A stretch of 64,000 bases of DNA. Origin: Poseidonibacter parvus (lineage in GTDB: Bacteria > Campylobacterota > Campylobacteria > Campylobacterales > Arcobacteraceae). The stretch is taken from the NCBI RefSeq assembly GCF_001956695.1, contig NZ_CP019070.1, positions 2,666,001 to 2,730,000 of the forward strand. The letters run 5' to 3'. Every line of letters begins with the position of its first letter. Position 1 is the stretch's first letter. Below are positions 1-8,045 of the stretch, piece by piece. A program made the position numbers and the translations under genes. The notes under the pieces are model-generated. The model saw only the letters and a program-made list of their open reading frames with translations, had not been told where the DNA came from and made no database searches.

Positions 1-1717
1 TAAATCATTATCTTTAATTACACCTGTTCCTACTGGTACACCTATCTCTGCATTATCTGATGGGTTTGTTAATTCTACTGTGAATTGTTCATCATTTTCA
101 AACACTAAATCATCACTAATTGGAACTGTAATATATTGTACTGTTGTATCTGCTGGGAAAGTTACTGTCCCATTTGTTGTTACATAATCTTCTCCAGCTA
201 TTGCTGTTCCATCTACTGTTGCGAAATCAACAGTAATTTCTGAGTCACTTGGAGTTGTAAGACTTACTTTAAATGTCATTACTCCTGCATCTTCATCTAG
301 TACTGCGTCTCCTATTATAATTGATGCTACATCATCATCTATAATTGTTGCTGTACCTTCTGTTACACCATTTGTTGTTTGTCCTTCTGTTACTACTGCT
401 TCTAGTGTAAACTCTTCATTACCTTCTGATATTTCATCTTCTGTTGTAACTACTCTTACTACTACTTGAGTTTCTCCTGCTGGAATTGTCGCTTCATCTG
501 CTGGTACCCATGTTCCATCTTCTTGTAGTACTTCTACTTCTGGTGAGTAATCTTCTTCTGTTGCTGTTCCCTCTTTTGGAGTTAAACTTACTGTAATATC
601 TTCATCACTTGGGTTTGTAATACTTACTACAAATTGTGCTGGTTCACCCTCTGTTACATCTACATTACTTATTTCTAATGTTGGTAAATCATTATCTTTA
701 ATTACACCTGTTCCTACTGGTACACCTATCTCTGCATTATCTGATGGGTTTGTTAATTCTACTGTGAATTGTTCATCATTTTCAAACACTAAATCATCAC
801 TAATTGGAACTGTAATATATTGTACTGTTGTATCTGCTGGGAAAGTTACTGTCCCATTTGTTGTTACATAATCTTCTCCAGCTATTGCTGTTCCATCTAC
901 TGTTGCGAAATCAACAGTAATTTCTGAGTCACTTGGAGTTGTAAGACTTACTTTAAATGTCATTACTCCTGCATCTTCATCTAGTACTGCGTCTCCTATT
1001 ATAATTGATGCTACATCATCATCTATAATTGTTGCTGTACCTTCTGTTACACCATTTGTTGTTTGTCCTTCTGTTACTACTGCTTCTAGTGTAAACTCTT
1101 CATTACCTTCTGATATTTCATCTTCTGTTGTAATTACTCTTACTACTACTTGAGTTTCTCCTGCTGGAATTGTCGCTTCATCTGCTGGTACCCATGTTCC
1201 ATCTTCTTGTAGTACTTCTACTTCTGGTGAGTAATCTTCTTCTGTTGCTGTTCCCTCTTTTGGAGTTAAACTTACTGTAATATCTTCATCACTTGGGTTT
1301 GTAATACTTACTACAAATTGTGCTGGTTCACCCTCTGTTACATCTACATTACTTATTTCTAATGTTGGTAAATCATTATCTTTAATTACACCTGTTCCTA
1401 CTGGTACACCTATCTCTGCATTATCTGATGGGTTTGTTAATTCTACTGTGAATTGTTCATCATTTTCAAACACTAAATCATCACTAATTGGAACTGTAAT
1501 ATATTGTACTGTTGTATCTGCTGGGAATGTTACTGTCCCATTTGTTGTTACATAATCTTCTCCAGCTATTGCTGTTCCATCTACTGTTGCGAAATCAACA
1601 GTAATTTCTGAGTCACTTGGAGTTGTAAGACTTACTTTAAATGTCATTACTCCTGCATCTTCATCTAGTACTGCGTCTCCTATTATAATTGATGCTACAT
1701 CATCATCTATAATTGTT
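1..1717. repeat. 684-bp tandem repeat array inside the adhesin gene
   Basis: The same sequence begins at 1, 685 and 1369, giving a 684-bp (228-codon) period and about 2.5 copies in view; the array continues past the left edge. Copies are almost identical: a C/T difference in the 'gtaa[c/t]tactctt' segment (near 463 and 1131) and an A/T difference in 'gctggga[a/t]' separate them. Identity ends near 1717. Each unit encodes two different Calx-beta-type domains. Confidence 0.95.
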
Positions 1718-4700
1718 CCCGTTGCACTCGCTTTTGAACCTGTAGTATAGTCAGAATTTGTTGTTGTTCCTTCTATAACTTCTGCAGTTAAAGTATATAT
1801 TTCATTTGTTTCTGATAAATCATCTTCAATAGTTGGAATTCTTACTAAAATTGCTGTATTTCCAGCTTCTATAGTTGCTTCATCAGCTTGTGTCCAAGTA
1901 ATTCCATTATCACTTGATACTTCATAAACTTCAATTAAATCTGCATCATAATCTGTACCTTTTTTAGCTGTACCATCTTCTGTAGAGAATTTAAATTTAA
2001 TATCTTCTGTTGAAGGATTAGATATTTGAACAGTGAAAATATTATAATCACCTTCAGTTACGATTGAATCTGAAATTGATAATGTTGGGATATCTCCATT
2101 ATTACCACTATCGGCTATTCTACCTTCACCTTGATTATCTGCTATTTCAGAGTTTACTGGGTTTGATAGGTCAATATACATACTTTCGTCAACTTCATAA
2201 ACTGTATCATCTAATACAGCAATTGAGATTGTTTTTGAAGTTTCACCTGGTAAGAATGTAATTGTTCCATTATCCGCAACATAATCTGATCCAGCTATTG
2301 CTGTCCCATCAGTAGTTGTATAATCTACAGTTACTTCATCACTACTTGGATTACTTAAACTAATTGTAAAAGTTAGTACACCATCTTCTTCATTTATAGC
2401 TGAGTCACTAACTACTATTTGAGGAGTTCCATCATTATCTAAAATTGATGCTGTTCCACTATCTGTTGGGTTTGCAGTTGTTCCATCTACTACTTCACCT
2501 TCTAATGTAAACTCTTCTACTGGCTCATCAATATCATCTTGAGTTGTTTTTACTCTTACTGGTACTTCAGTTTCACCTGCTGGAATTGTTACACTTGTTG
2601 CTGGTACCCAGTTTGTTCCATCAAATACTTCTACTTCTGGTTCAAAGTCACTATCTTCTGCTGTTCCTGCTTTTGGTGCTAAATCTATTGTTATATCTTC
2701 TGTACTTGGGTTACTTAATTGTACATTGAATACTGCGTAATCACCTTCAACTGCTTCAGAGTCTGAAATTGTAAATGTTGGAATATCTCCATCATCAAGA
2801 ATTCGTCCTTCACCCTCTTCATCTGCTATTTCAGAGTTTATTGGGTTTGATAATTCTATTGTCATACTTTCTGAATCTTCAAATATTGCATCATCTATTA
2901 CTGCAATTGAAATAGTCTTTGAAGTCTCACCTGGTGCAAATGTAATTGTTTCATTTAACACTGCTTCATAATCAGATCCTGCTATTGCAGTCCCATCTAC
3001 TGTTTTATAATCTACTGTTACTTCTGATGAACTTGGGTTTGAAAGGCTTACTATAAATGTTAATAATCCATCTTCTTCTTGTACTACTGCATCTGAAATT
3101 GTAATTTGAGGAGTTCCATCATTATCTAAAATTGATGCTGTTCCACTATCTGTTGGGTTTGCAGTTGTTCCATCTACTACTTCACCTTCTAATGTAAACT
3201 CTTCTACTGGCTCATCAATATCATCTTGAGTTGTTTTTACTCTTACTGGTACTTCAGTTTCACCTGCTGGAATTGTTACACTTGTTGCTGGTACCCAGTT
3301 TGTTCCATCAAATACTTCTACTTCTGGTTCAAAGTCACTATCTTCTGCTGTTCCTGCTTTTGGTGCTAAATCTATTGTTATATCTTCTGTACTTGGGTTA
3401 CTTAATTGTACATTGAATACTGCGTAATCACCTTCAACTGCTTCAGAGTCTGAAATTGTAAATGTTGGAATATCTCCATCATCAAGAATTCGTCCTTCAC
3501 CCTCTTCATCTGCTATTTCAGAGTTTATTGGGTTTGATAATTCTATTGTCATACTTTCTGAATCTTCAAATATTGCATCATCTATTACTGCAATTGAAAT
3601 AGTCTTTGAAGTCTCACCTGGTGCAAATGTAATTGTTTCATTTAACACTGCTTCATAATCAGATCCTGCTATTGCAGTCCCATCTACTGTTTTATAATCT
3701 ACTGTTACTTCTGATGAACTTGGGTTTGAAAGGCTTACTATAAATGTTAATAATCCATCTTCTTCTTGTACTACTGCATCTGAAATTGTAATTTGAGGAG
3801 TTCCATCATTATCTAAAATTGATGCTGTTCCACTATCTGTTGGGTTTGCAGTTGTTCCATCTACTACTTCACCTTCTAATGTAAACTCTTCTACTGGCTC
3901 ATCAATATCATCTTGAGTTGTTTTTACTCTTACTGGTACTTCAGTTTCACCTGCTGGAATTGTTACACTTGTTGCTGGTACCCAGTTTGTTCCATCAAAT
4001 ACTTCTACTTCTGGTTCAAAGTCACTATCTTCTGCTGTTCCTGCTTTTGGTGCTAAATCTATTGTTATATCTTCTGTACTTGGGTTACTTAATTGTACAT
4101 TGAATACTGCGTAATCACCTTCAACTGCTTCAGAGTCTGAAATTGTAAATGTTGGAATATCTCCATCATCAAGAATTCGTCCTTCACCCTCTTCATCTGC
4201 TATTTCAGAGTTTATTGGGTTTGATAATTCTATTGTCATACTTTCTGAATCTTCAAATATTGCATCATCTATTACTGCAATTGAAATAGTCTTTGAAGTC
4301 TCACCTGGTGCAAATGTAATTGTTTCATTTAACACTGCTTCATAATCAGATCCTGCTATTGCAGTCCCATCTACTGTTTTATAATCTACTGTTACTTCTG
4401 ATGAACTTGGGTTTGAAAGGCTTACTATAAATGTTAATAATCCATCTTCTTCTTGTACTACTGCATCTGAAATTGTAATTTGAGGAGTTCCATCATTATC
4501 TAAAATTGATGCTGTTCCACTATCTGTTGGGTTTGCAGTTGTTCCATCTACTACTTCACCTTCTAATGTAAACTCTTCTACTGGCTCATCAATATCATCT
4601 TGAGTTGTTTTTACTCTTACTGGTACTTCAGTTTCACCTGCTGGAATTGTTACACTTGTTGCTGGTACCCAGTTTGTTCCATCAAATACTTCTACTTCTG

Positions 4701-6159
4701 GTTCAAAGTCACTATCTTCTGCTGTTCCTGCTTTTGGTGCTAAATCTATTGTTATATCTTCTGTACTTGGGTTACTTAATTGTACATTGAATACTGCGTA
4801 ATCACCTTCAACTGCTTCAGAGTCTGAAATTGTAAATGTTGGAATATCTCCATCATCAAGAATTCGTCCTTCACCCTCTTCATCTGCTATTTCAGAGTTT
4901 ATTGGGTTTGATAATTCTATTGTCATACTTTCTGAATCTTCAAATATTGCATCATCTATTACTGCAATTGAAATAGTCTTTGAAGTCTCACCTGGTGCAA
5001 ATGTAATTGTTTCATTTAACACTGCTTCATAATCAGATCCTGCTATTGCAGTCCCATCTACTGTTTTATAATCTACTGTTACTTCTGATGAACTTGGGTT
5101 TGATAAGCTTACTACAAATGTTAATAATCCATCTTCTTCATTAATAGTAGAATCACTAACTACAATTGTTGGAATATCTCCATCATCTGTGATTGTAATT
5201 TCAGTTTCTTCAGTAGGATTAGTAACTATACCATCTGTTAATGTAGCTTCAATAGTAAATGTTTCAGATGGTTCATGTTCTAAATCATCAATTGTTTTTA
5301 CTCTTACTTGTATTTCTGTATCTCCAGCTGGTATTGTCGCTGAATCTGCTGCTACCCATTCTCCATTTACTAGTACTTCTAATTCTTCATAATCAGCTGA
5401 TGAAGCTGTTCCCTCTTTTAGCACTAAATCAAAAGTTGTATCTACTGTACTAGCTTCGCTTAAACTAATTGTAACTACAGCATAATCACCTTCACTTACT
5501 GTTTGATTAGATATAGAAAGAGTAGGAGGTGTAACATCACCAATACCAATGTCATCAGTAGTATCTACAGGAACAGAAGTAATTGATTCTGAAAGATTAA
5601 CCCATCTATCACTATCTGCAATTCCATTTAAAGGATCAGAAGTATTAGCAAAGTTAGCACTAAAAGTAGAACCATCACCAGTTGCATTTCCATCACCTCC
5701 AGGACCTGCTGCTGCTGCTCCTAAAGAATCAAGTAATGTTTGAAAATCTGATATCAAAGCAAGATTATCTCCAGAAGTTCCTCCTGTATCAACAGGGTTA
5801 CTAGCTAAAGCTTCTAATCTATCTAAGATTTCACTTCCATTAAATGCACTGTTATCTAAAATTGGATCGATATCTTCATTTTCTACATTCTTGTTAATAA
5901 TTACAGCTGTAGGATTTTTAGTGTTGTCATTATTTGCTTGTAAAAAAGGAACAATTCCATTTAATTCAACTGTGATTGTTTTCCCATCAACATTAAATAC
6001 TAAAGAAATTGATTCTTGATTATCTTTAAAATTTAATATATAATTTGAAAATCCATTTGAAAAAATATATTGTTCACCCTTTACAACATTAAACTCTAAA
6101 TCTTTATTTAAATCTATAACTTTATTTGAACCAAATCCATTTTTAATTGTTAATTTCAT
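1..6159 (-). CDS. Giant LapA-like Calx-beta repeat adhesin, C-terminus cut by the window edge
   Basis: The frame is open from the start codon to base 1: 2053 codons without a stop. Start ATG at 6159 is preferred over ATG 6165 because AGAGG lies about 7-8 nt upstream of it. Residues 1-145 form a beta-rich head and a helical linker; residues 147-155 read GAAAAGPGG, then a Gly/Asp-rich stretch, as in LapA-type retention modules that hold the protein in the outer-membrane pore until LapG cuts the di-Ala site. From about residue 211 the chain is a run of roughly 110-120-residue domains with Calx-beta features (VxEGD or EEDG at the start, DYxxxxG, ITIxxD, E-F-x-L). Glu/Asp side chains would bind calcium. 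No signal peptide is seen, fitting type I secretion by the upstream operon. The C-terminal secretion signal lies outside the window. Function as a cell-surface or biofilm adhesin is inferred. Confidence 0.9.
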   Translation of the reverse strand, partial: MKLTIKNGFGSNKVIDLNKDLEFNVVKGEQYIFSNGFSNYILNFKDNQESISLVFNVDGKTITVELNGIVPFLQANNDNTKNPTAVIINKNVENEDIDPILDNSAFNGSEILDRLEALASNPVDTGGTSGDNLALISDFQTLLDSLGAAAAGPGGDGNATGDGSTFSANFANTSDPLNGIADSDRWVNLSESITSVPVDTTDDIGIGDVTPPTLSISNQTVSEGDYAVVTISLSEASTVDTTFDLVLKEGTASSADYEELEVLVNGEWVAADSATIPAGDTEIQVRVKTIDDLEHEPSETFTIEATLTDGIVTNPTEETEITITDDGDIPTIVVSDSTINEEDGLLTFVVSLSNPSSSEVTVDYKTVDGTAIAGSDYEAVLNETITFAPGETSKTISIAVIDDAIFEDSESMTIELSNPINSEIADEEGEGRILDDGDIPTFTISDSEAVEGDYAVFNVQLSNPSTEDITIDLAPKAGTAEDSDFEPEVEVFDGTNWVPATSVTIPAGETEVPVRVKTTQDDIDEPVEEFTLEGEVVDGTTANPTDSGTASILDNDGTPQITISDAVVQEEDGLLTFIVSLSNPSSSEVTVDYKTVDGTAIAGSDYEAVLNETITFAPGETSKTISIAVIDDAIFEDSESMTIELSNPINSEIADEEGEGRILDDGDIPTFTISDSEAVEGDYAVFNVQLSNPSTEDITIDLAPKAGTAEDSDFEPEVEVFDGTNWVPATSVTIPAGETEVPVRVKTTQDDIDEPVEEFTLEGEVVDGTTANPTDSGTASILDNDGTPQITISDAVVQEEDGLLTFIVSLSNPSSSEVTVDYKTVDGTAIAGSDYEAVLNETITFAPGETSKTISIAVIDDAIFEDSESMTIELSNPINSEIADEEGEGRILDDGDIPTFTISDSEAVEGDYAVFNVQLSNPSTEDITIDLAPKAGTAEDSDFEPEVEVFDGTNWVPATSVTIPAGETEVPVRVKTTQDDIDEPVEEFTLEGEVVDGTTANPTDSGTASILDNDGTPQITISDAVVQEEDGLLTFIVSLSNPSSSEVTVDYKTVDGTAIAGSDYEAVLNETITFAPGETSKTISIAVIDDAIFEDSESMTIELSNPINSEIADEEGEGRILDDGDIPTFTISDSEAVEGDYAVFNVQLSNPSTEDITIDLAPKAGTAEDSDFEPEVEVFDGTNWVPATSVTIPAGETEVPVRVKTTQDDIDEPVEEFTLEGEVVDGTTANPTDSGTASILDNDGTPQIVVSDSAINEEDGVLTFTISLSNPSSDEVTVDYTTTDGTAIAGSDYVADNGTITFLPGETSKTISIAVLDDTVYEVDESMYIDLSNPVNSEIADNQGEGRIADSGNNGDIPTLSISDSIVTEGDYNIFTVQISNPSTEDIKFKFSTEDGTAKKGTDYDADLIEVYEVSSDNGITWTQADEATIEAGNTAILVRIPTIEDDLSETNEIYTLTAEVIEGTTTNSDYTTGSKASATGTIIDDDVASIIIGDAVLDEDAGVMTFKVSLTTPSDSEITVDFATVDGTAIAGEDYVTTNGTVTFPADTTVQYITVPISDDLVFENDEQFTVELTNPSDNAEIGVPVGTGVIKDNDLPTLEISNVDVTEGEPAQFVVSITNPSDEDITVSLTPKEGTATEEDYSPEVEVLQEDGTWVPADEATIPAGETQVVVRVITTEDEISEGNEEFTLEAVVTEGQTTNGVTEGTATIIDDDVASIIIGDAVLDEDAGVMTFKVSLTTPSDSEITVDFATVDGTAIAGEDYVTTNGTVTFPADTTVQYITVPISDDLVFENDEQFTVELTNPSDNAEIGVPVGTGVIKDNDLPTLEISNVDVTEGEPAQFVVSITNPSDEDITVSLTPKEGTATEEDYSPEVEVLQEDGTWVPADEATIPAGETQVVVRVVTTEDEISEGNEEFTLEAVVTEGQTTNGVTEGTATIIDDDVASIIIGDAVLDEDAGVMTFKVSLTTPSDSEITVDFATVDGTAIAGEDYVTTNGTVTFPADTTVQYITVPISDDLVFENDEQFTVELTNPSDNAEIGVPVGTGVIKDNDL
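2418..5103. repeat. 687-bp tandem repeat array inside the adhesin gene
   Basis: A second, different array has a 687-bp (229-codon) period, with equivalent points at 2544, 3231, 3918 and 4605, and spans about 3.9 copies. The copies look identical at DNA level by eye, including third codon positions, so they were recently duplicated or are kept identical by gene conversion. Sequence diverges before 2418 and after 5103. Each unit again encodes two Calx-beta-type domains, and its length is a multiple of three, so copy-number change keeps the frame. Confidence 0.95.
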
Positions 6160-6180
6160 ATTCATATCCTCTTTTATATC

Positions 6181-6357
6181 TTATAATTCTATTGTAATAT
6201 CTTCGTTGATTAATAGCTTAACTAATGAGCTATCACCTGTACCTTGGTAAACATTATATGTTACGCTATCTAGTATCTCAATTGAGTTCTCAACCCATTC
6301 GTTCTCATAAAAACTTATATCTTCATCATCAATAAGTAAATAATCATCAATAATCAT
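6181..6357 (-). CDS. Small acidic protein of unknown function upstream of the adhesin
   Basis: A 58-residue frame starting at ATG 6357, with AAGG six nt upstream. A longer TTG start at 6414 is possible but has no ribosome-binding site and would overlap a candidate -35 box. The stop codon is 21 nt before the adhesin start, so the two are probably co-transcribed. The product is very acidic (about 15 Asp/Glu, one Lys, no Arg) with no signal peptide or membrane segment. I do not recognise the family. A role as chaperone or regulator of adhesin export is only a guess from position. Confidence 0.6.
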   Translation of the reverse strand: MIIDDYLLIDDEDISFYENEWVENSIEILDSVTYNVYQGTGDSSLVKLLINEDITIEL

Positions 6358-6385
6358 CTTAGACCTTTTTAATTTTATGTAATTA

Positions 6386-6414
6386 AAATTATTTATTCTA
6401 ATATAATATGACAA
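6386..6414 (-). promoter_or_regulatory. Candidate promoter for the acidic ORF and adhesin
   Basis: On the minus strand TTGTCA (6409-6414) and TAATTT (6386-6391) are 17 nt apart. The pair lies downstream of the secretion-operon terminator and upstream of the 58-residue ORF. The -10 box is weak and the surroundings are very A+T rich, so this is tentative. Confidence 0.3.
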
Positions 6415-6464
6415 TAAAGTCTCTAAAAAGTTTTTTAAATATAATTTTTAAGGTTTTTTTGAAG

Positions 6465-6493
6465 AAAAAGATAACTAAATATTAGTTATCTTT
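6465..6493 (-). terminator. Intrinsic terminator at the end of the secretion operon
   Basis: A perfect 12-bp inverted repeat (arms 6467-6478 and 6482-6493, 3-nt loop) overlaps the last codons and stop of the HlyD-type gene. On the minus strand a short T-run follows. It would separate the exporter transcript from the adhesin transcript. Confidence 0.7.
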
Positions 6494-8045
6494 CATGTAA
6501 GGAGTCTTGTTTAACTTTTAAGATTGGTTTTAAAAGGAAATCAAGAATAGATTTTTTACCAGTAACAATATCAACACTTGCTACCATTCCTGGGATAATA
6601 GGTAACTTAGTACCATTTCTTTCAAGATAGTTTTTATTAGTTTTTACTAAAACACGGTAATAACTTTTACCTTCTTTAGATTCTTTATCAACTATACTAT
6701 CAGCAGATATTTCAATTATCTTACCTTCTAATCCACCATAAATAGAAAAATCATAAGCAGTAATTTTAATAATTGCTTTATGACTAGGATTAATAAAAGC
6801 AATATCTCTAGGATCAATTTTAGCTTCAACAACTAATGCATCACTCAAAGGAACAATTTCAACTAACTCCATTCCCGATTGAACAACCCCACCAATAGTA
6901 TTTAAATTAAGTTGTTTAATAATTCCATCAACAGGAGAACTAATAACAGTTTTTGCAACTTTATCTTCATCACCTACTAGTTTTGCTTCAAATTTATTAA
7001 TTAATCCAGCTGTTTTTTGTAACTCATTTGAAGCTTCAGCTCTGAATGTATTTACTTTTTCATTAATTCTATTTCGAGCTTCAGTAATTGCATAATTAGA
7101 CCTTGATATAGATAATTTAGCTGTATCTAAATCACCTTTTGTTTGTGTGTATTCTTTTTCAATATTAAGTAAATCAAATTTTGATTTAACTCCTCTTGAA
7201 ACTAATTTTTTAATTGTTTTTCTTTGTTCAGTAATATATCCTAAACTTTCATCGAGTTTTTTAATATTACTTCTAATTTCTTTCAATTCTTGTCTTTTTT
7301 GACTAGCTTGATTTTCTAAAACACGTACAGAAGACTTTAGTTCTCTAAATCTATTTTCTAAAAGTAGTGTTTCATTAATATCATATCTTGAACTATCTTT
7401 TAGAACTTTTTTATTAAACTTTATTTTTGGTAATGATTTATTTACATCAATTCTTGATTCAATTTCTAATCTTGCCATAATGGCTAATAAAGACAAATAC
7501 TCTTGTTTACTTTCATCAAGTGTTGCTTTAAACCTTGTAGTATCAATTTTCATTAAAGCATCACCACTTTTTACTGTTTGACCTTCTTTAATAAAAATTT
7601 CTGAAATTATTCCACCATCTAAAGATTGAACTGTTTGAATTTTATCAGTAGGAATAACTTTACCATTACCTCTAGCTAATTCATCAATTTGTGCAAATGC
7701 AGCCCAAAGAATTAACGATGAAAAAACGACTGTAACTAATAAAAAAATTATATTTGAAGACTTTGATGCTTCTTCATTAGCATTAGCATAACTTGAATAA
7801 ACAAATTCTAAATCATCTTCTTCCTCATCAGATACTCCATAAAGTTTTTGTATCCAATTAATTAAGCCTTTCTTAGGTTTTCTAACTTCCTTAGTGAAGT
7901 CTTCTTTCTTATAACCTTCTTCTATTTTTTCTTCTTGCTTAATTTCTTCTTTTTCTTTGACTTCTTTTTTTGAAGTTTCAATAACAGTTAAATGATCATT
8001 ATCCTCACTTAAAATATTATCAAGTTTATTGTTTACATCACTCAT
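6486..8045 (-). CDS. HlyD-family type I secretion adaptor (LapC-like membrane fusion protein)
   Basis: A 519-residue periplasmic adaptor linking the ABC exporter to the TolC-type channel. It has a long charged cytoplasmic tail (about 1-95), one membrane segment (about 98-117), a first lipoyl half (about 130-170), a long coiled-coil region (about 180-345) and a second lipoyl half plus beta-barrel (about 355-500) ending in the family-typical basic C-terminus. Its ATG overlaps the TGA of the ABC gene (ATGA), indicating translational coupling. The N-terminal tail is longer and more Lys/Glu-rich than in HlyD itself. The substrate is inferred to be the adjacent adhesin. Confidence 0.92.
   Translation of the reverse strand: MSDVNNKLDNILSEDNDHLTVIETSKKEVKEKEEIKQEEKIEEGYKKEDFTKEVRKPKKGLINWIQKLYGVSDEEEDDLEFVYSSYANANEEASKSSNIIFLLVTVVFSSLILWAAFAQIDELARGNGKVIPTDKIQTVQSLDGGIISEIFIKEGQTVKSGDALMKIDTTRFKATLDESKQEYLSLLAIMARLEIESRIDVNKSLPKIKFNKKVLKDSSRYDINETLLLENRFRELKSSVRVLENQASQKRQELKEIRSNIKKLDESLGYITEQRKTIKKLVSRGVKSKFDLLNIEKEYTQTKGDLDTAKLSISRSNYAITEARNRINEKVNTFRAEASNELQKTAGLINKFEAKLVGDEDKVAKTVISSPVDGIIKQLNLNTIGGVVQSGMELVEIVPLSDALVVEAKIDPRDIAFINPSHKAIIKITAYDFSIYGGLEGKIIEISADSIVDKESKEGKSYYRVLVKTNKNYLERNGTKLPIIPGMVASVDIVTGKKSILDFLLKPILKVKQDSLHER

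Noticed and set aside
1-5103. CRISPR-like or satellite interpretation of the direct repeats
   Set aside because: Units are 684-687 bp, have no short spacers and code for protein domains in one continuous frame.
2064-5743. Plus-strand frames in the adhesin region, including four identical leucine-rich 61-residue frames spaced 687 bp apart
   Set aside because: They are antisense shadows of the tandem repeats; the minus frame is open for over 6 kb with adhesin-domain content.
6358-6414. Longer form of the acidic ORF from TTG 6414
   Set aside because: No ribosome-binding site precedes it, whereas ATG 6357 has AAGG at good spacing.
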